A stretch of DNA of 64,000 nucleotides. Origin: Aotearoamyces nothofagi. Its lineage: Eukaryota > Ascomycota > Leotiomycetes > Leotiales > Tympanidaceae. Location: the NCBI GenBank assembly GCA_015345905.1, contig JADDTR010000014.1, forward strand, positions 248,001-312,000. The letters are read 5' to 3'. Position 1 is the first letter of the stretch. Every line of letters begins with the position of its first letter. The position numbers and the translations under genes were made by a program. Below are positions 20,908-31,129 of the stretch, one piece after another. The notes under the pieces were generated by a model, which saw only the letters and a program-made list of their open reading frames with translations, did no database searches and was not told the DNA's origin.

Positions 20908-21486
20908 TAGTGCTGGCGGAACTGGGTAAAGTTTAGAGGCAGGGAAAGACGACATATCTTTTATCCAAGGATTGACGCCGCTTTCAAAGATTGATGGAGC
21001 TTTTTCTGCCTTGTCGCACTGTAAGAGTGGCGAGACCGAGCAGGAATACAATTTGATGTTTTATCTGGATTATGCGAGTTGTGGCAAGGGTGCTGTCAGA
21101 AACCCCCGATCTTGAGATCATAGAAATCGAATCATAGTGTGTGTTGTTATATTCTGATTATTTGGAACCTAGAATTCAATTCTAGGAAGCCTGCCTGGCT
21201 CGTGTTGTGTTAAGCTGTGTACAGATGTTGATGATAAGCTTGCGATTAATGAAAATGCGAAGCCAGTCTTGGGACAGTTTAATAACCTCCAGTTCTTAGT
21301 TGCTGGACATAGATTACAACTCCAAAACCAATGTCTTGATTCTTCTAAAGGGTTATAATCCTATATACTTTTGATGTATATATATATATCTCTCTCTCAG
21401 CCCATCTTGTAGCATTCTATTTGCATGAAAGCTCGTTACTTAGAAACCTCTCTTCAATTATAGTCATAATTGCTTTAGACTAAGTC
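20908..21486. other. Intergenic region, possible decayed coding sequence
   Basis: About 580 bp. The first 170 bp may be the eroded continuation of the membrane-protein fragment; the rest is AT-rich 3' flank of the UNC93-like gene, with a short TATATATATA run near 21380. Confidence 0.45.
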
Positions 21487-23189
21487 TCACAGCGGCACAG
21501 CAGCTGACACAACACCTCTCTTGACCTCCACAGAATCTGACTTCTCCAAGCCCTCCTCATCGGCATCAGCATCGATACGGATCCCGCTCAGATTCGTGCC
21601 ATGGGTCGACTGCGACACCTGAGTGAAAACGACCCAGGCAAGCGGTGGGATGGAGATGAAGAAAAGGACCAGGTTGATGGCGCAGGAGCCGTTGTAGCTG
21701 AAATCCATCGCTGATACGACGAAGCCAAATGTTGAGCCGACTGAGCCAAGACTGTTCATGATGGCGGCGAGGAAGGTGGTCTCGTTCAGATCGTTGGAGA
21801 AGCTACCGATGAGCCAGTAGAGATATGTTGTCACGCTATTTCCTTCAGTCAGCGTTGAATTCCCCAAGTTCTGATGCATGCATGCGTGGATATAAACAAA
21901 ACTTACAGAGGATCCGACACACCCCAGAGGCAGAAAACAAAAGCTCCCAAGCCATAGCCGTGATCCTTCCAATCGATCGTCGGGTTGGTCTTCTCATAAT
22001 GAACCTGCACAATTTGTCCGATGATCCAGCTCGCCCCGGTCAGGACCAGCACTATGGCGAACCCAGCCTTTGCTCTCGTCTGCCGTTTCCAGCGCGTGCT
22101 ATCAAGCAGCTGCCCCATAAGCAGTGCGGCAAACAAGCCAAGGATATAAAACAATGCCGAGTTCAACGCGCGAGCACGGACTGTGAAATAGGCATAGTTG
22201 AACTGCCACTGATACGACAAGAACCACTGTGCGTAAATTATCAGTGGGATGAGCGCAATGATGCGCGGTCTGCGGAAGATGTTGAGGAGGATTCGAAACT
22301 CTTGCGCGAACGATGGCTGTTTTTGTAATATCACTGCTCGGCCGTCTGTTCGTTGAACCTTTGAGGCGACGGGGAGGAGCAATGCAAAGGGGAAGCCGAG
22401 ACACATGATTGTCATGAGGGCGATATAAGTTGCCTGTGTGACGCCGCCGCGGTAGTTCTTTTCCACATTCAGTGCCAGAGCAACGATACCACCGACTGAC
22501 GCCCCAAGGTTCTGGAATGCGAATTTGATCGACACTGGCTCTCAAGGTTAGTATTGGAGAGGATTTTCTGATATGAAAAGAAAGTGGATTTATATAATTG
22601 GATGAATGGATAATTTGACGTACTTGCTGTCCCTTTTCTGTTCTCCTCGGAATAGCCAAGAAGAATTGCGCCAGAAGCAACCCATAGAAAACATCCAGAG
22701 ATACCAAGAACCACCGAGCTGAACAAGAGCAGCCAATTTGTGCCGAAACGATCGTTACAATAGAGTCCCGCTGCATACGGTGTATATCCCAAGGTCCCAA
22801 TCTACCTCCAATGCATCGTCAGTTCAGTTTTCCCTCTATCATCTGCTTATCATCTCACAGAATCTAGCCCAATAAACCAATGCATCTTAACAACAAACAA
22901 CAGTGGCACCGGCAGGTTTGCTTACAAAAAGAGCATATTTCGGCGAGATGCGATTCGCGACACCTGCAACAGCCAGACTCCCGACAGCCAGCGTCCCAAA
23001 CACAATGGCGTTGGCTGCATTGGAGATCTCAGGGCTCGCGCCACCGCCGGCACCAAGCCCATTCAGTGCCCCAAACATGCCCGGACAGGTAAAGGCAGTG
23101 GCGGCGACGAGGAGGGTCGTATAGATGGTCGAGCGATACCAGCGTACCGGCGTCTTCTCTTTCTCGCCCTGGAGAGAAGAAGGCATCAT
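21487..23189 (-). CDS. UNC93-like major facilitator superfamily protein
   Basis: Multi-pass membrane protein of the UNC93-like MFS group, widespread in fungi, substrate unknown. Exons 23189-22926, 22801-22624, 22534-21907 and 21835-21487 (1,419 nt, 472 residues). Characteristic pieces in order: SLQGEKEKTPVRWYRSTIY, TAFTCPGMFGALNGLGAGG, RISPKYALF-IGTLGYTPYAAGLY (joined across intron 1), VASGAILLGYSEENRKGTA-MSIKFAFQNLGASVGG (across intron 2), FLSYQWQFNYAYFTVRARAL, GAFVFCLWGVSD-TTYLYWLIGSFSNDL (across intron 3) and a cytosolic acidic tail. The codon joins restore each motif exactly. The start has two adjacent Met codons; the first is used here. Confidence 0.87.
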
Positions 23190-24411
23190 GGAGGTTGCGA
23201 TCTCGAGATAGACTGGTCAGATTACTGGGTTGGTATCCCTTATCGGCATATATGAAGATGGCTGAGGGTAATATCAAGATGATGAGTAGGAACTAAAGGG
23301 CGGATGTTGGGGAGGTTGTTTATCGTGTCCGACCGTTCTGGCTCAGCGGTTTATATACTGATGTACCCTTATGCACCCAAGATAGGCCTTATCCCCAGCC
23401 CAGTATCTAAAAGACGCTGACGATCTCTTCATGCCGGGTAGCAGCAGTGCAGGAGTAGCAAATGGCGAGCAGAGCCAGATGCTTGACGTGATAAGGCCCC
23501 CTGCTCTCCGCCATCGTCCTGCGCCATTCTGCCGCCCAGAGCGACAGCATCCCGATAATTTCGCCCTTATCCCTCCTGCTTTCCCAGCCTCCGTAGCATC
23601 GGAGTCGCGATGTTGCCATTTCGGACAAGAATCTGCGCCTGGCCGCATGGGGAGATATCGCCATGATTGATATCAGCGACCCTGTGCGGCCTCGCTGCCT
23701 TGTCCGAAACCTTTCCCTAGCCAACCAATCAGGAGGCGAAGCTTTCCTCGTCAGACCCGTCGGCCAATCAATGCGGCGCTCTGATCTGGAGTCTTGACTG
23801 CACACGTGCACATCGTCTTGGCTCGCGATGTTGTGTATTGTGGGGCTGATAACGTGCTGGGTTGTGGGCGGATTTGCGCATCTAAGTCGGCGTCTTCTAT
23901 TCGGGAATCTGATCGTTATCATAGAATTCATATCGGCGTTTTAGATAAACAATGAATCCTGGAGGTCGTATTCTCGAGGCAGTTGTCGTTGGGAAGGGAA
24001 ATAAGCGTAGAATAACCTGTCCGGAAGTGGTGGCCATGTTAAGGGACTGCTAGTTGTAGATGGACGGGATGGTGGCTGGCATGGAGGCCTAGTATAGAGG
24101 ATTTATTTGTTTAGGCTAAAAGGGATATAGTTAGACCATGTTAGAAAAGCTGTGAGAAGAGCACATTCTAAACTATTGGTTCAAGAAAATGCATTCATCA
24201 CGGTTCCTTACACAGGGATCGTAGAAGGACGAATGGTGGCACGATCATAATTTGGTGCTGATGCAACATGATTCATTTTAGGCACTACCATCATTATAAC
24301 GGTCTACACTTTTCCCAATGCCATTCTTAGGAGAATCTAGAAAATGACTCCACAGGAATATCATCTAGTCATGAAAGCACGTTGACATCGTAACATAGTT
24401 TATGTTGCTTA
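23190..24411. other. Intergenic region
   Basis: About 1.2 kb. 23340-23900 is GC-richer with overlapping open frames on both strands but no recognisable protein; 24000-24400 is AT-rich and likely 3' flank of the tRNA synthetase gene. Confidence 0.5.
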
Positions 24412-26391
24412 CTAAGCCTTGTCAAGTCTTACAGCCGGGTTCCTTTCAATAAAGTCGAGATCAACTATGCAAAAGTGAGTATTAGTGCGAATAATTGATT
24501 GCAACTTAGACGAATAGCGAGGGGGTGAAATAAAAACGGCTTACCTTTGTGGCCAAGCAATTGCCTGATGTTATTGACCTTATATTTCAACATTGTTGGT
24601 CTTTCTAACGATAATCCCCAACCGTAAACTCTCAAGTCCTTGGGAAGGCCCATGGCCTCAAGCATCTCAGGACGGAACATGCCACTGTTACCAATCTCAA
24701 TGAGTTTTTTCAGGCCATGGTGATAGCTAAAGATCTCCATCGACGGTTCCGTATAGGGGTTATATGCAGGCTTAAAGCGTAGATCCGTGATGCCCATCTT
24801 GGAGGAGAATAGAGTTAGCTAGGGAATAGAAGTAGATCCAGTATAGTTATAGAATAGGTAAGCAATGTAGATAAAATAAACTAACCTTATGGAAGAAGAT
24901 CTCCATGAATTCCATCAGTCCGCCAAGAGTCAAATCATCTAAAAATAGTCGTGTCAGTATCGAGATTTAAAACTAATCACATCACAACTCTATCAACATG
25001 AAAACAGCGTATCGCTCTAGTAAGATCTCCGTGACCGATCAGGAAGCATCATATCTCATCTTTACCATGCCGGCCAACATGCTACAGCTCTTCTCTTCTG
25101 GAAAGATTCAACTTACAATCAGCAATGACACCTTCGACCTGATGAAATTCGGCAAGATGTGTAGCGTCGAGAGTTTCGTTCCGGAAAACCCGATCGATGG
25201 AAAACAATCGTGACGGCGGTACCCGTCCATCGGGACCCTTCAATTGTGCCAGCTTGTATAGCATAGCAGTGGAAATGCTCGTAGTATGGGTTCTTAAGAC
25301 CAATCTCAATGATTCTTTCGCGTCCCATGGATATCTATATCCGATTGAGCCGTATTTTCCAACCTCATGTACCTCCTTAACGCTGTTCCAGTATGAATCG
25401 TAGTCTGCTTGGTCGTCCGGTGACTCGGCACGTGGCTTGTCGCCAGCTTTAGGATCCGAGACGTAGAATGTATCTTGAAGATCTCGAGCTGGATGTTGCT
25501 GTGGTACGAAAAGAGCATCGAAATTCCAGAAGCCAGTCTCTACGAACCTGTTCGTAGGCATCTCCTCGAACCCCATTTCAAAGAAGATGCTCCTGAACTC
25601 GTGCCGGACCTTCATTAGAGGATGTAAAGCACCGGCGTGTTGATTCGAACCAAGAGCCTAGTCTGTTGTTAATAATTTCCTTACATTACCTGCCATGTTG
25701 ACTACCTTGAAATTATACGGCTTGAAAGTAGCAGTCTTCCAAGCACCGCTTGCTAGCATGTCCGCAGTCAAATCCGTCTCTTCTGGAATCATCTCTAGTG
25801 CAAACTTCGCGCCCTTGGCGACCTTGAAGTCAGTAACTTTTTGCATTCTAACCAGCTTTCGTTTCTTCAAGTCCGCCAAGATTTTTGCATCCGGGTATGT
25901 GTGTTGTTCTTGTACAATTCGCAGCTGTTCGAGGGTCTCGTCCTTTATCGCTTTGGCCTATTTACGTCAGGATTCCAGAAGCCTCAAAAAGGGTTTTATT
26001 TTCTCACAGTTGCTACCAGCCGACCTTGTTCGCCTTTTCCAATCCATTTGGCTTTGAAAGCTCGCATCTGTCCAATCTTTGCTGTGTCCTTGCTACCAAT
26101 CTTTTCTTCTAGCTCTTTCAACGAGAGGCCACCGACTGCCTCAGTGAGAGCGGCCCAGACTCGGGCTTCATGACTTCCATTATGTGCCACAATCTCCTGT
26201 CCCTCGCCCTCTAATTGAGCTTCTTCTTGGCTAAGTGTCTCGTATTCTACAAAAGACCGCGAGGCAAGTCGATCGAGCGCTGCTTTGACATCGCTGGTCT
26301 TGACATTTGGAAATTCGGAGGATGTGAAAATGTTCTCTTTGTGCTCTAGAGACCCTAGAATATCCGATATGAGACTCTCCTGGTCGGCCAT
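24412..26391 (-). CDS. FRS2: Phenylalanyl-tRNA synthetase alpha subunit, cytosolic
   Basis: Catalytic subunit of the cytosolic (alpha-beta)2 PheRS, charging tRNA-Phe for translation. Six exons: 26391-26008, 25957-25706, 25657-25117, 24938-24886, 24797-24545 and 24464-24412; 1,536 nt, 511 residues, the normal length. N-terminal winged-helix DNA/tRNA-binding-like region ([20 protein letters not shown]), then class II synthetase motif 1 ([19 protein letters not shown]), motif 2 ([19 protein letters not shown]) and motif 3 ([19 protein letters not shown]). The last exon gives [18 protein letters not shown]. The ATG used lies two codons inside a GTG-initiated open frame; MADQESL is a normal fungal start. 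The minor 53-nt exons 4 and 6 are required to keep the frame. Confidence 0.95.
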
Positions 26392-27140
26392 CTTCACGAG
26401 AGAAGATTTTGTACAATTCTACGATTATCGCAAATAAATTGTTGCACCGTGACTCAAGGTGTGCACTTTAGCGTAAAATTGTACCTATCACGTGATATGA
26501 GACTGCGGAAGTAAACCTTAATTGAACAAGTAACCGGAAGCCGGAGGCCGATAGAGTTAGAAAGGAGGATATTAAACCACCCCGATTTATCAACGGTTAA
26601 TTATGTTGTCCTGTAACTAATATAGAGGTTCTATTAAATAAAACTTTATCCTGATTTAAAATATTCCCAATCCCTTTAAATACAGGTAGGTCCTTTGCTA
26701 CCTCTATTCAATACAGCTTATCTGCACCTAGAGATCAACGTCGACCGCCATGTCTAATCCGAGAAAGCTGTACATCTTATATAAAGAAGTAAGCATTAAA
26801 AGGAGACTGTTAATATCAATCATACAGTAATTTATCCCAAAATGCTATGCCTCAGTTGGATAATGGACACGACTAGTTAAGGTTGGATGCCTACAAATAT
26901 GGCTGTGAAACTTGTCTTCTAGTGATTGTAGTAGAAATAATATATAAATTGATATAAGCTCTGCACGTTAATAAACAACTCCGAGAACATACACTTTGTG
27001 TAACCTGTCACGAACGGTCGTAGGCTTGATGGCCAGCGCAGAATCAATCTAGGGGTATATTGCGATACATTACTAGCGTGACTCATCAACCCCAAGACAT
27101 AATTTACACATTCCATCGGCACTGCGCTGCAAACTCAATC
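26392..27140. other. Divergent intergenic region (FRS2 / GNAT)
   Basis: About 750 bp; AT-rich in 26560-26990. Holds both promoters; no gene or repeat recognised. Confidence 0.55.
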
Positions 27141-28009
27141 ATGATAGTAACTCCAGCCATCTCATCTACTGCCAGCATTGCTGTAGACTTGGCCGCCTAT
27201 GCAGAACGTCTGGCGCATGTCATTGCAGCCTCATTTGCCAATGACGCCTTCAACCGCTACATACTTCTAACGAAATACTCCCTCCCCAACGATGAGCTCA
27301 TAACCCACGAGCGTCGCTTCAGTCATTTCCTTCCGGGAATCCAAAAGGGAGTCGGGTCTGGTGCTCTAATTGTTGAGGCGGGAGATTGGGCTGGTGCTGC
27401 GTTATGGTATTTCCCAACTAATGGCTGAGTTTTTCTGCGTCTTTCTTTCGATATATTGTAATTGCTTTTACCGGAAGCTCCAGTAGCTGACGTCGCGATA
27501 GGTACCCTCCTGAGGTTACAAGAGAGTTGCCAGCTCGCGCAACGCTCTCTGCATCCCAGATTGAGTATTATGATAGCATTGCTGTTGTCAAAAAGAAGCA
27601 TCTGGGGGAGCGCAAGTTTTGGTATATGAACCTGATTGGACGGCATCCAGAAAGGAAAGAGCCTGGTAAGCTTATAACTTCTTTCAACTCTTATTTCCTT
27701 TCTTTTAAATATCACGCTCCCTCGATTTCGAAACATCTCCCATTGCTACAAATGTCTGAATAGCGACATATAGGCGTTGCAAGGGCTCTCATGGTGCCAA
27801 TCTTGAACAAGGCGAAAAAGCAAGGTGTACCTGCGTATGTGGAGGCTATTACTGAGCATGCGCGAGATGTTTATGGGCACTTTGGATTCAGAGTTGTTGA
27901 GGTGGTGAAAGCCGGGGTGGGGAAAGTGGCTAGGAATGGTGATCTTGTGGAAGGGGGTGAGGGACTTGTTATTTATGTTATGGTTGCCGAGCCAGAAACT
28001 ATCCCTTGA
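27141..28009 (+). CDS. GNAT-family N-acetyltransferase
   Basis: Acetyl-CoA-dependent transferase, substrate unknown. Exons 27141-27406, 27502-27665 and 27774-28009 total 666 nt, 221 residues. The first half has the fungal GNAT features FANDAFNRYILLTKYSLPND and the strand ALIVEAGDWAGAALWYPPE (joined across intron 1). The central strand is ERKFWYMNLIGRHPERKEP-GVARALMVPI, where K-x-x-G-x-A fits the acetyl-CoA loop, followed by AYVEAITEHARDVYGHFGF, the usual last helix and strand. The start at 27141 was preferred to an in-frame codon at 27060 because the upstream residues are not typical. The third exon acceptor (27773) is the only one that keeps the frame. Confidence 0.85.
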
Positions 28010-28931
28010 GAGCTTGTATTAGAAGGCATATCATTCATTGATATGTCGATCTTGATTTGCTCTTGATTCCAGTTATAGAAGATAGATTAGACGAGTTCAT
28101 GGCTATAGTCAACACTCTCAAACGTAGCTACAGATACCAATATTATACCTCTCTCCTCTTTTTACTGCACTTTTGTTTTTAGGTGTGGAACGAGTTGATA
28201 TTCCAGGAGCTGTACTTTGCTCTCTTGTCTGCTGCAGTTGATTATAATGCTTTCAATCAGTTTCCTTTTGTTCTCTCTTTCGTTCAATCTAGTGGTCAAT
28301 AGTACCTTTCATTCTAGAGCACCTTTCACGTCCTTTGTATTTGATAAACCTCCACTAGGTAACAACTATAAAGGTACTGGGAATATTATATAAAGTGCCT
28401 CATTTACTGAAACGTGCGTTGATATGCACTAATGTATAACTTCCTAGCACATAGGACTTTTATATTTAGAGCTACTTTTGAGAATCTTGTCAGTTCACAG
28501 TAGACTAAATGTGCAATACAGTTCCTTAATATAGAAAATAGTGTAGGAATAAGCGTCTTATATTTGAAGATCAGTAGCTATTTCTATACTATATTCAGTG
28601 AGTTGCCCTAGACGATTGGTAGTAGATATGCCTTTAAAGTGGGCATTGCTGTATTTCAATTTCCTATAACTTAGCATCAGACTTATACATGATGCCTGTA
28701 TCAGTCCATGAAAGGCGAATGAATACATATATTCTCATTGTGTCAACGTGAACGTCCTTCCTATAATCCTCCGCTTGTATTCAAGCCCGAATGCCCTCGC
28801 TTTTATAAAGCGTCAAGCAAGGAAATCCCAACACGTCACGTCCAACACGTCTAACACGTCTACCACGTCCGACACGTCCCCAAATTGGTGGATTCACTGA
28901 ATTGTTTTCTCTTCCGGGTCCTATATTAGGC
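28010..28931. other. Intergenic region
   Basis: About 920 bp, AT-rich to 28700. It holds the GNAT 3' flank and the promoter of the next gene, including a TTTTATAAAG box at 28801 and the CACGTC array. Confidence 0.6.
28831..28880 (+). promoter_or_regulatory. CACGTC tandem array
   Basis: At least five CACGTC cores spaced about 9 nt apart (units like ACACGTCTA), plus one overlapping ACGTC, between a TATA-like box and the start codon at 28932. ACGTC is the half-site of CREB/ATF-type bZIP factors and CACGT is the core read by Cbf1/bHLH factors. The regular spacing suggests a multimerised site or a young minisatellite. Confidence 0.55.
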
Positions 28932-30773
28932 ATGCGGATCAACAACAACACCAACACGTTCCATCTCTCCTCCACCGACGTTCGTCCAACATCAGATTTC
29001 AGGATGTCTTCCAACCTCTCTGATATCGATGAGAATGAGGTTTACAATCCCAGACCAAGATCATACTCTCCGTCATCTGAATTCTCTTTCTCAAATCCAG
29101 CAATCACCGTCGACCCACCAATGTCGTTCTCTCCCCTCTTTGACTCACCACCCACTCCCAGGGTCTCCTCCAAGACCGACCTCTCAACTGAAACTCTCCT
29201 GAAGTCTCTCCATGCTATGACAGCTTCAACTTCATGTCATGAAGCCAGAATCACTGCTTTGTACAAGAACATTGATTCCAACAACGCTGAGGCGGAAGCA
29301 TTGAAATCTGAGCTCATCAGTCGAGGTGTTCCTATCCCATCCTCGCCACCACCACCAGTACCATTTCCGCTCTCCCTTTCACTCTCGCCTTCATCGGAAG
29401 AGGAGCATCTCAACCAGAGCACCAACTCTCAATCTCCTCTTCTCGACAAAATTTCCCTCGCCATCTCCAAGCTAAGCCACAGCGAAGCCGTCCAGCTCCA
29501 GCAGCGCCTCGAGCAAGAAATCAGCAGCTTCAAGGTCCTGAACGAGATCGACCGCCTGATGGGTATGCTTCCTGAAGTCGCCCATCCCTCCAATCCTGTC
29601 TCGGTCACCTCTTCGTCGTCTTGCTCGACTTCCACTGAATCATGTGGCACCGAAACGAGCGATGTCTTGGCCCCGCTTCCACTGTCACCGCAGTCTCCGC
29701 CACCAGCTCGGACTCGACTACCACAGTTCTACGCACACTCCAAGCGCAGTGCTATTGTACTTGATCAGACTTCTAGTCCACGCGGCAATGATCTTTTCGT
29801 CCAAAAGCAGCACGAAGCGAACGCTCCCTATGATAGTCCGTTTTCAATGTACTCCCGCGGGCCCAACAGTCCCAAACCTCTTCCTCGGCTTCCCCTTCCA
29901 CACTACCGCGCACATCGTCATGCGGTCATATGGGGGCAAACACCCTTACCCGCAATCCCGGAGGGTATTTTCGAAGGCGAGGTTATCGGATTCTCTAGTC
30001 CGGGGTCTGATCAGATAGAAGCATCTCCTCAAGACGACAACGAGGATGTCTATGAGACACTGTTAGCACAGACTACTGGAGATGACACGCCAAAATGCCA
30101 GCCAGAGGACGAAAAAGACAGATCCACATCCGCGGATCTACAAGCTCAGACAGAAGAATCCCAAAAGCAACATCCATGTCATCATCACCAGATTGCAGAG
30201 TCATCGACTGGACATGAGGTCGGCGACGGGACATCTGGCACCAGCAGCATCTCAACACCGCCCTTGGTCTTCAAATCCCAAACCAACACCCGCTCCAGCA
30301 CCAAGATCACCAACCCCGCCGCCCTCGTCCCCGCCATGAACTCTTCCTCGCCATTCAAAGCCGCCACATCCGGCCCCGCCGATACATTCAACTATGACAT
30401 CTCGCCCGCGCGATTCATGAACCTAGCCCCTGCCTCATCCGTATCCTCACCTGTCTCGTCCATGCACTCCGTGTCGCCGGCGCCCTTGAAGAACAAGCAC
30501 GGGAAGACGAGTGCGCTTGCTTCGAGCTCGCCGCTAACTATTAGGCACGAGCGCGCTGCGGCTGGACGTGATGGAGGGGGCTTGGGAGGTGTGTTGAGAA
30601 AGGGTGTTGGCGGCGGCAGCACGAATAGTTTGAGAAATCTGGCAATGAAGGCTGGGTTTGGGAAGGGAAAGAAGCGCGAGGAAGGCAAGAAGCAGGAGGG
30701 GAGCGAGAAGACTAGTAGCGGGGATGGGGAGGGGAGTGATAGTTCTAGCGCCAGAGGAGGAGGGTGGATTTGA
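28932..30773 (+). CDS. Ser/Pro-rich protein of unknown function
   Basis: Intronless frame, 613 residues from ATG 28932 (MRINNNTNTFHLSST); a later ATG at 29004 (MSSNLSDIDENEV) is also possible. Mostly disordered and rich in S, P, T and Q, with one predicted helical segment at about residues 85-125 (STETLLKSLHAMTAS...YKNIDSNNAEAEALKSELIS) and a second at about 175-220 (DKISLAISKLSHSEAVQLQQ, then LEQEISSFKVLNEIDRLMGM) that looks like a short coiled coil. Many SP/TP sites suggest phosphorylation by CDK or MAP kinases. The C-terminus is Gly/Lys-rich (GGGLGGVLRKGVGGG, MKAGFGKGKK). No family recognised; no signal peptide or membrane helix. Confidence 0.75.
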   Translation: MRINNNTNTFHLSSTDVRPTSDFRMSSNLSDIDENEVYNPRPRSYSPSSEFSFSNPAITVDPPMSFSPLFDSPPTPRVSSKTDLSTETLLKSLHAMTASTSCHEARITALYKNIDSNNAEAEALKSELISRGVPIPSSPPPPVPFPLSLSLSPSSEEEHLNQSTNSQSPLLDKISLAISKLSHSEAVQLQQRLEQEISSFKVLNEIDRLMGMLPEVAHPSNPVSVTSSSSCSTSTESCGTETSDVLAPLPLSPQSPPPARTRLPQFYAHSKRSAIVLDQTSSPRGNDLFVQKQHEANAPYDSPFSMYSRGPNSPKPLPRLPLPHYRAHRHAVIWGQTPLPAIPEGIFEGEVIGFSSPGSDQIEASPQDDNEDVYETLLAQTTGDDTPKCQPEDEKDRSTSADLQAQTEESQKQHPCHHHQIAESSTGHEVGDGTSGTSSISTPPLVFKSQTNTRSSTKITNPAALVPAMNSSSPFKAATSGPADTFNYDISPARFMNLAPASSVSSPVSSMHSVSPAPLKNKHGKTSALASSSPLTIRHERAAAGRDGGGLGGVLRKGVGGGSTNSLRNLAMKAGFGKGKKREEGKKQEGSEKTSSGDGEGSDSSSARGGGWI

Positions 30774-31129
30774 GGACTGTGATTGTGCTGCGTATGCTGT
30801 TCATTGAGAGCCAGGATATCTGATGAGAGTCTTGGTCTTGGAACTTGCAATTTGATGTAGGAGTAGGTATTATGAGGCTGCCACAGCAGTATCGGCTAAG
30901 CGACTTGTGCGATTCCAGTTCCGGCTTCTTGCGTCTGCCGGTTGAGGTTCTGGGTCGTCAGCCTAGGAAATAGATAATCAGCAGAGTTTCATTCAGTTCG
31001 GTCATTAACAGTCTTAATCAATAAATAAGAATTTTAAAAAAAAAAGGAAAAATCTCGATTATATCTCATTAAGCAGATAATTACATGACACCTACATCCC
31101 CTTTTCTCCTTCGACTGAGTAACTCACCC
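30774..31129. other. Intergenic region between convergent genes
   Basis: About 355 bp between two 3' ends; includes a short A-rich run near 31032. Nothing else seen. Confidence 0.6.

Noticed and set aside
23407-23931. 174-codon minus frame upstream of the UNC93-like gene
   Set aside because: Arg/Ser-rich composition, no motif, overlapping frames on the other strand; typical of a GC-rich spacer.
25635-25650. GGTTCGAATC, like a tRNA T-loop, on the minus strand
   Set aside because: It codes for GSNQH in the conserved phenylalanyl-tRNA synthetase region [13 protein letters not shown], and no cloverleaf surrounds it.
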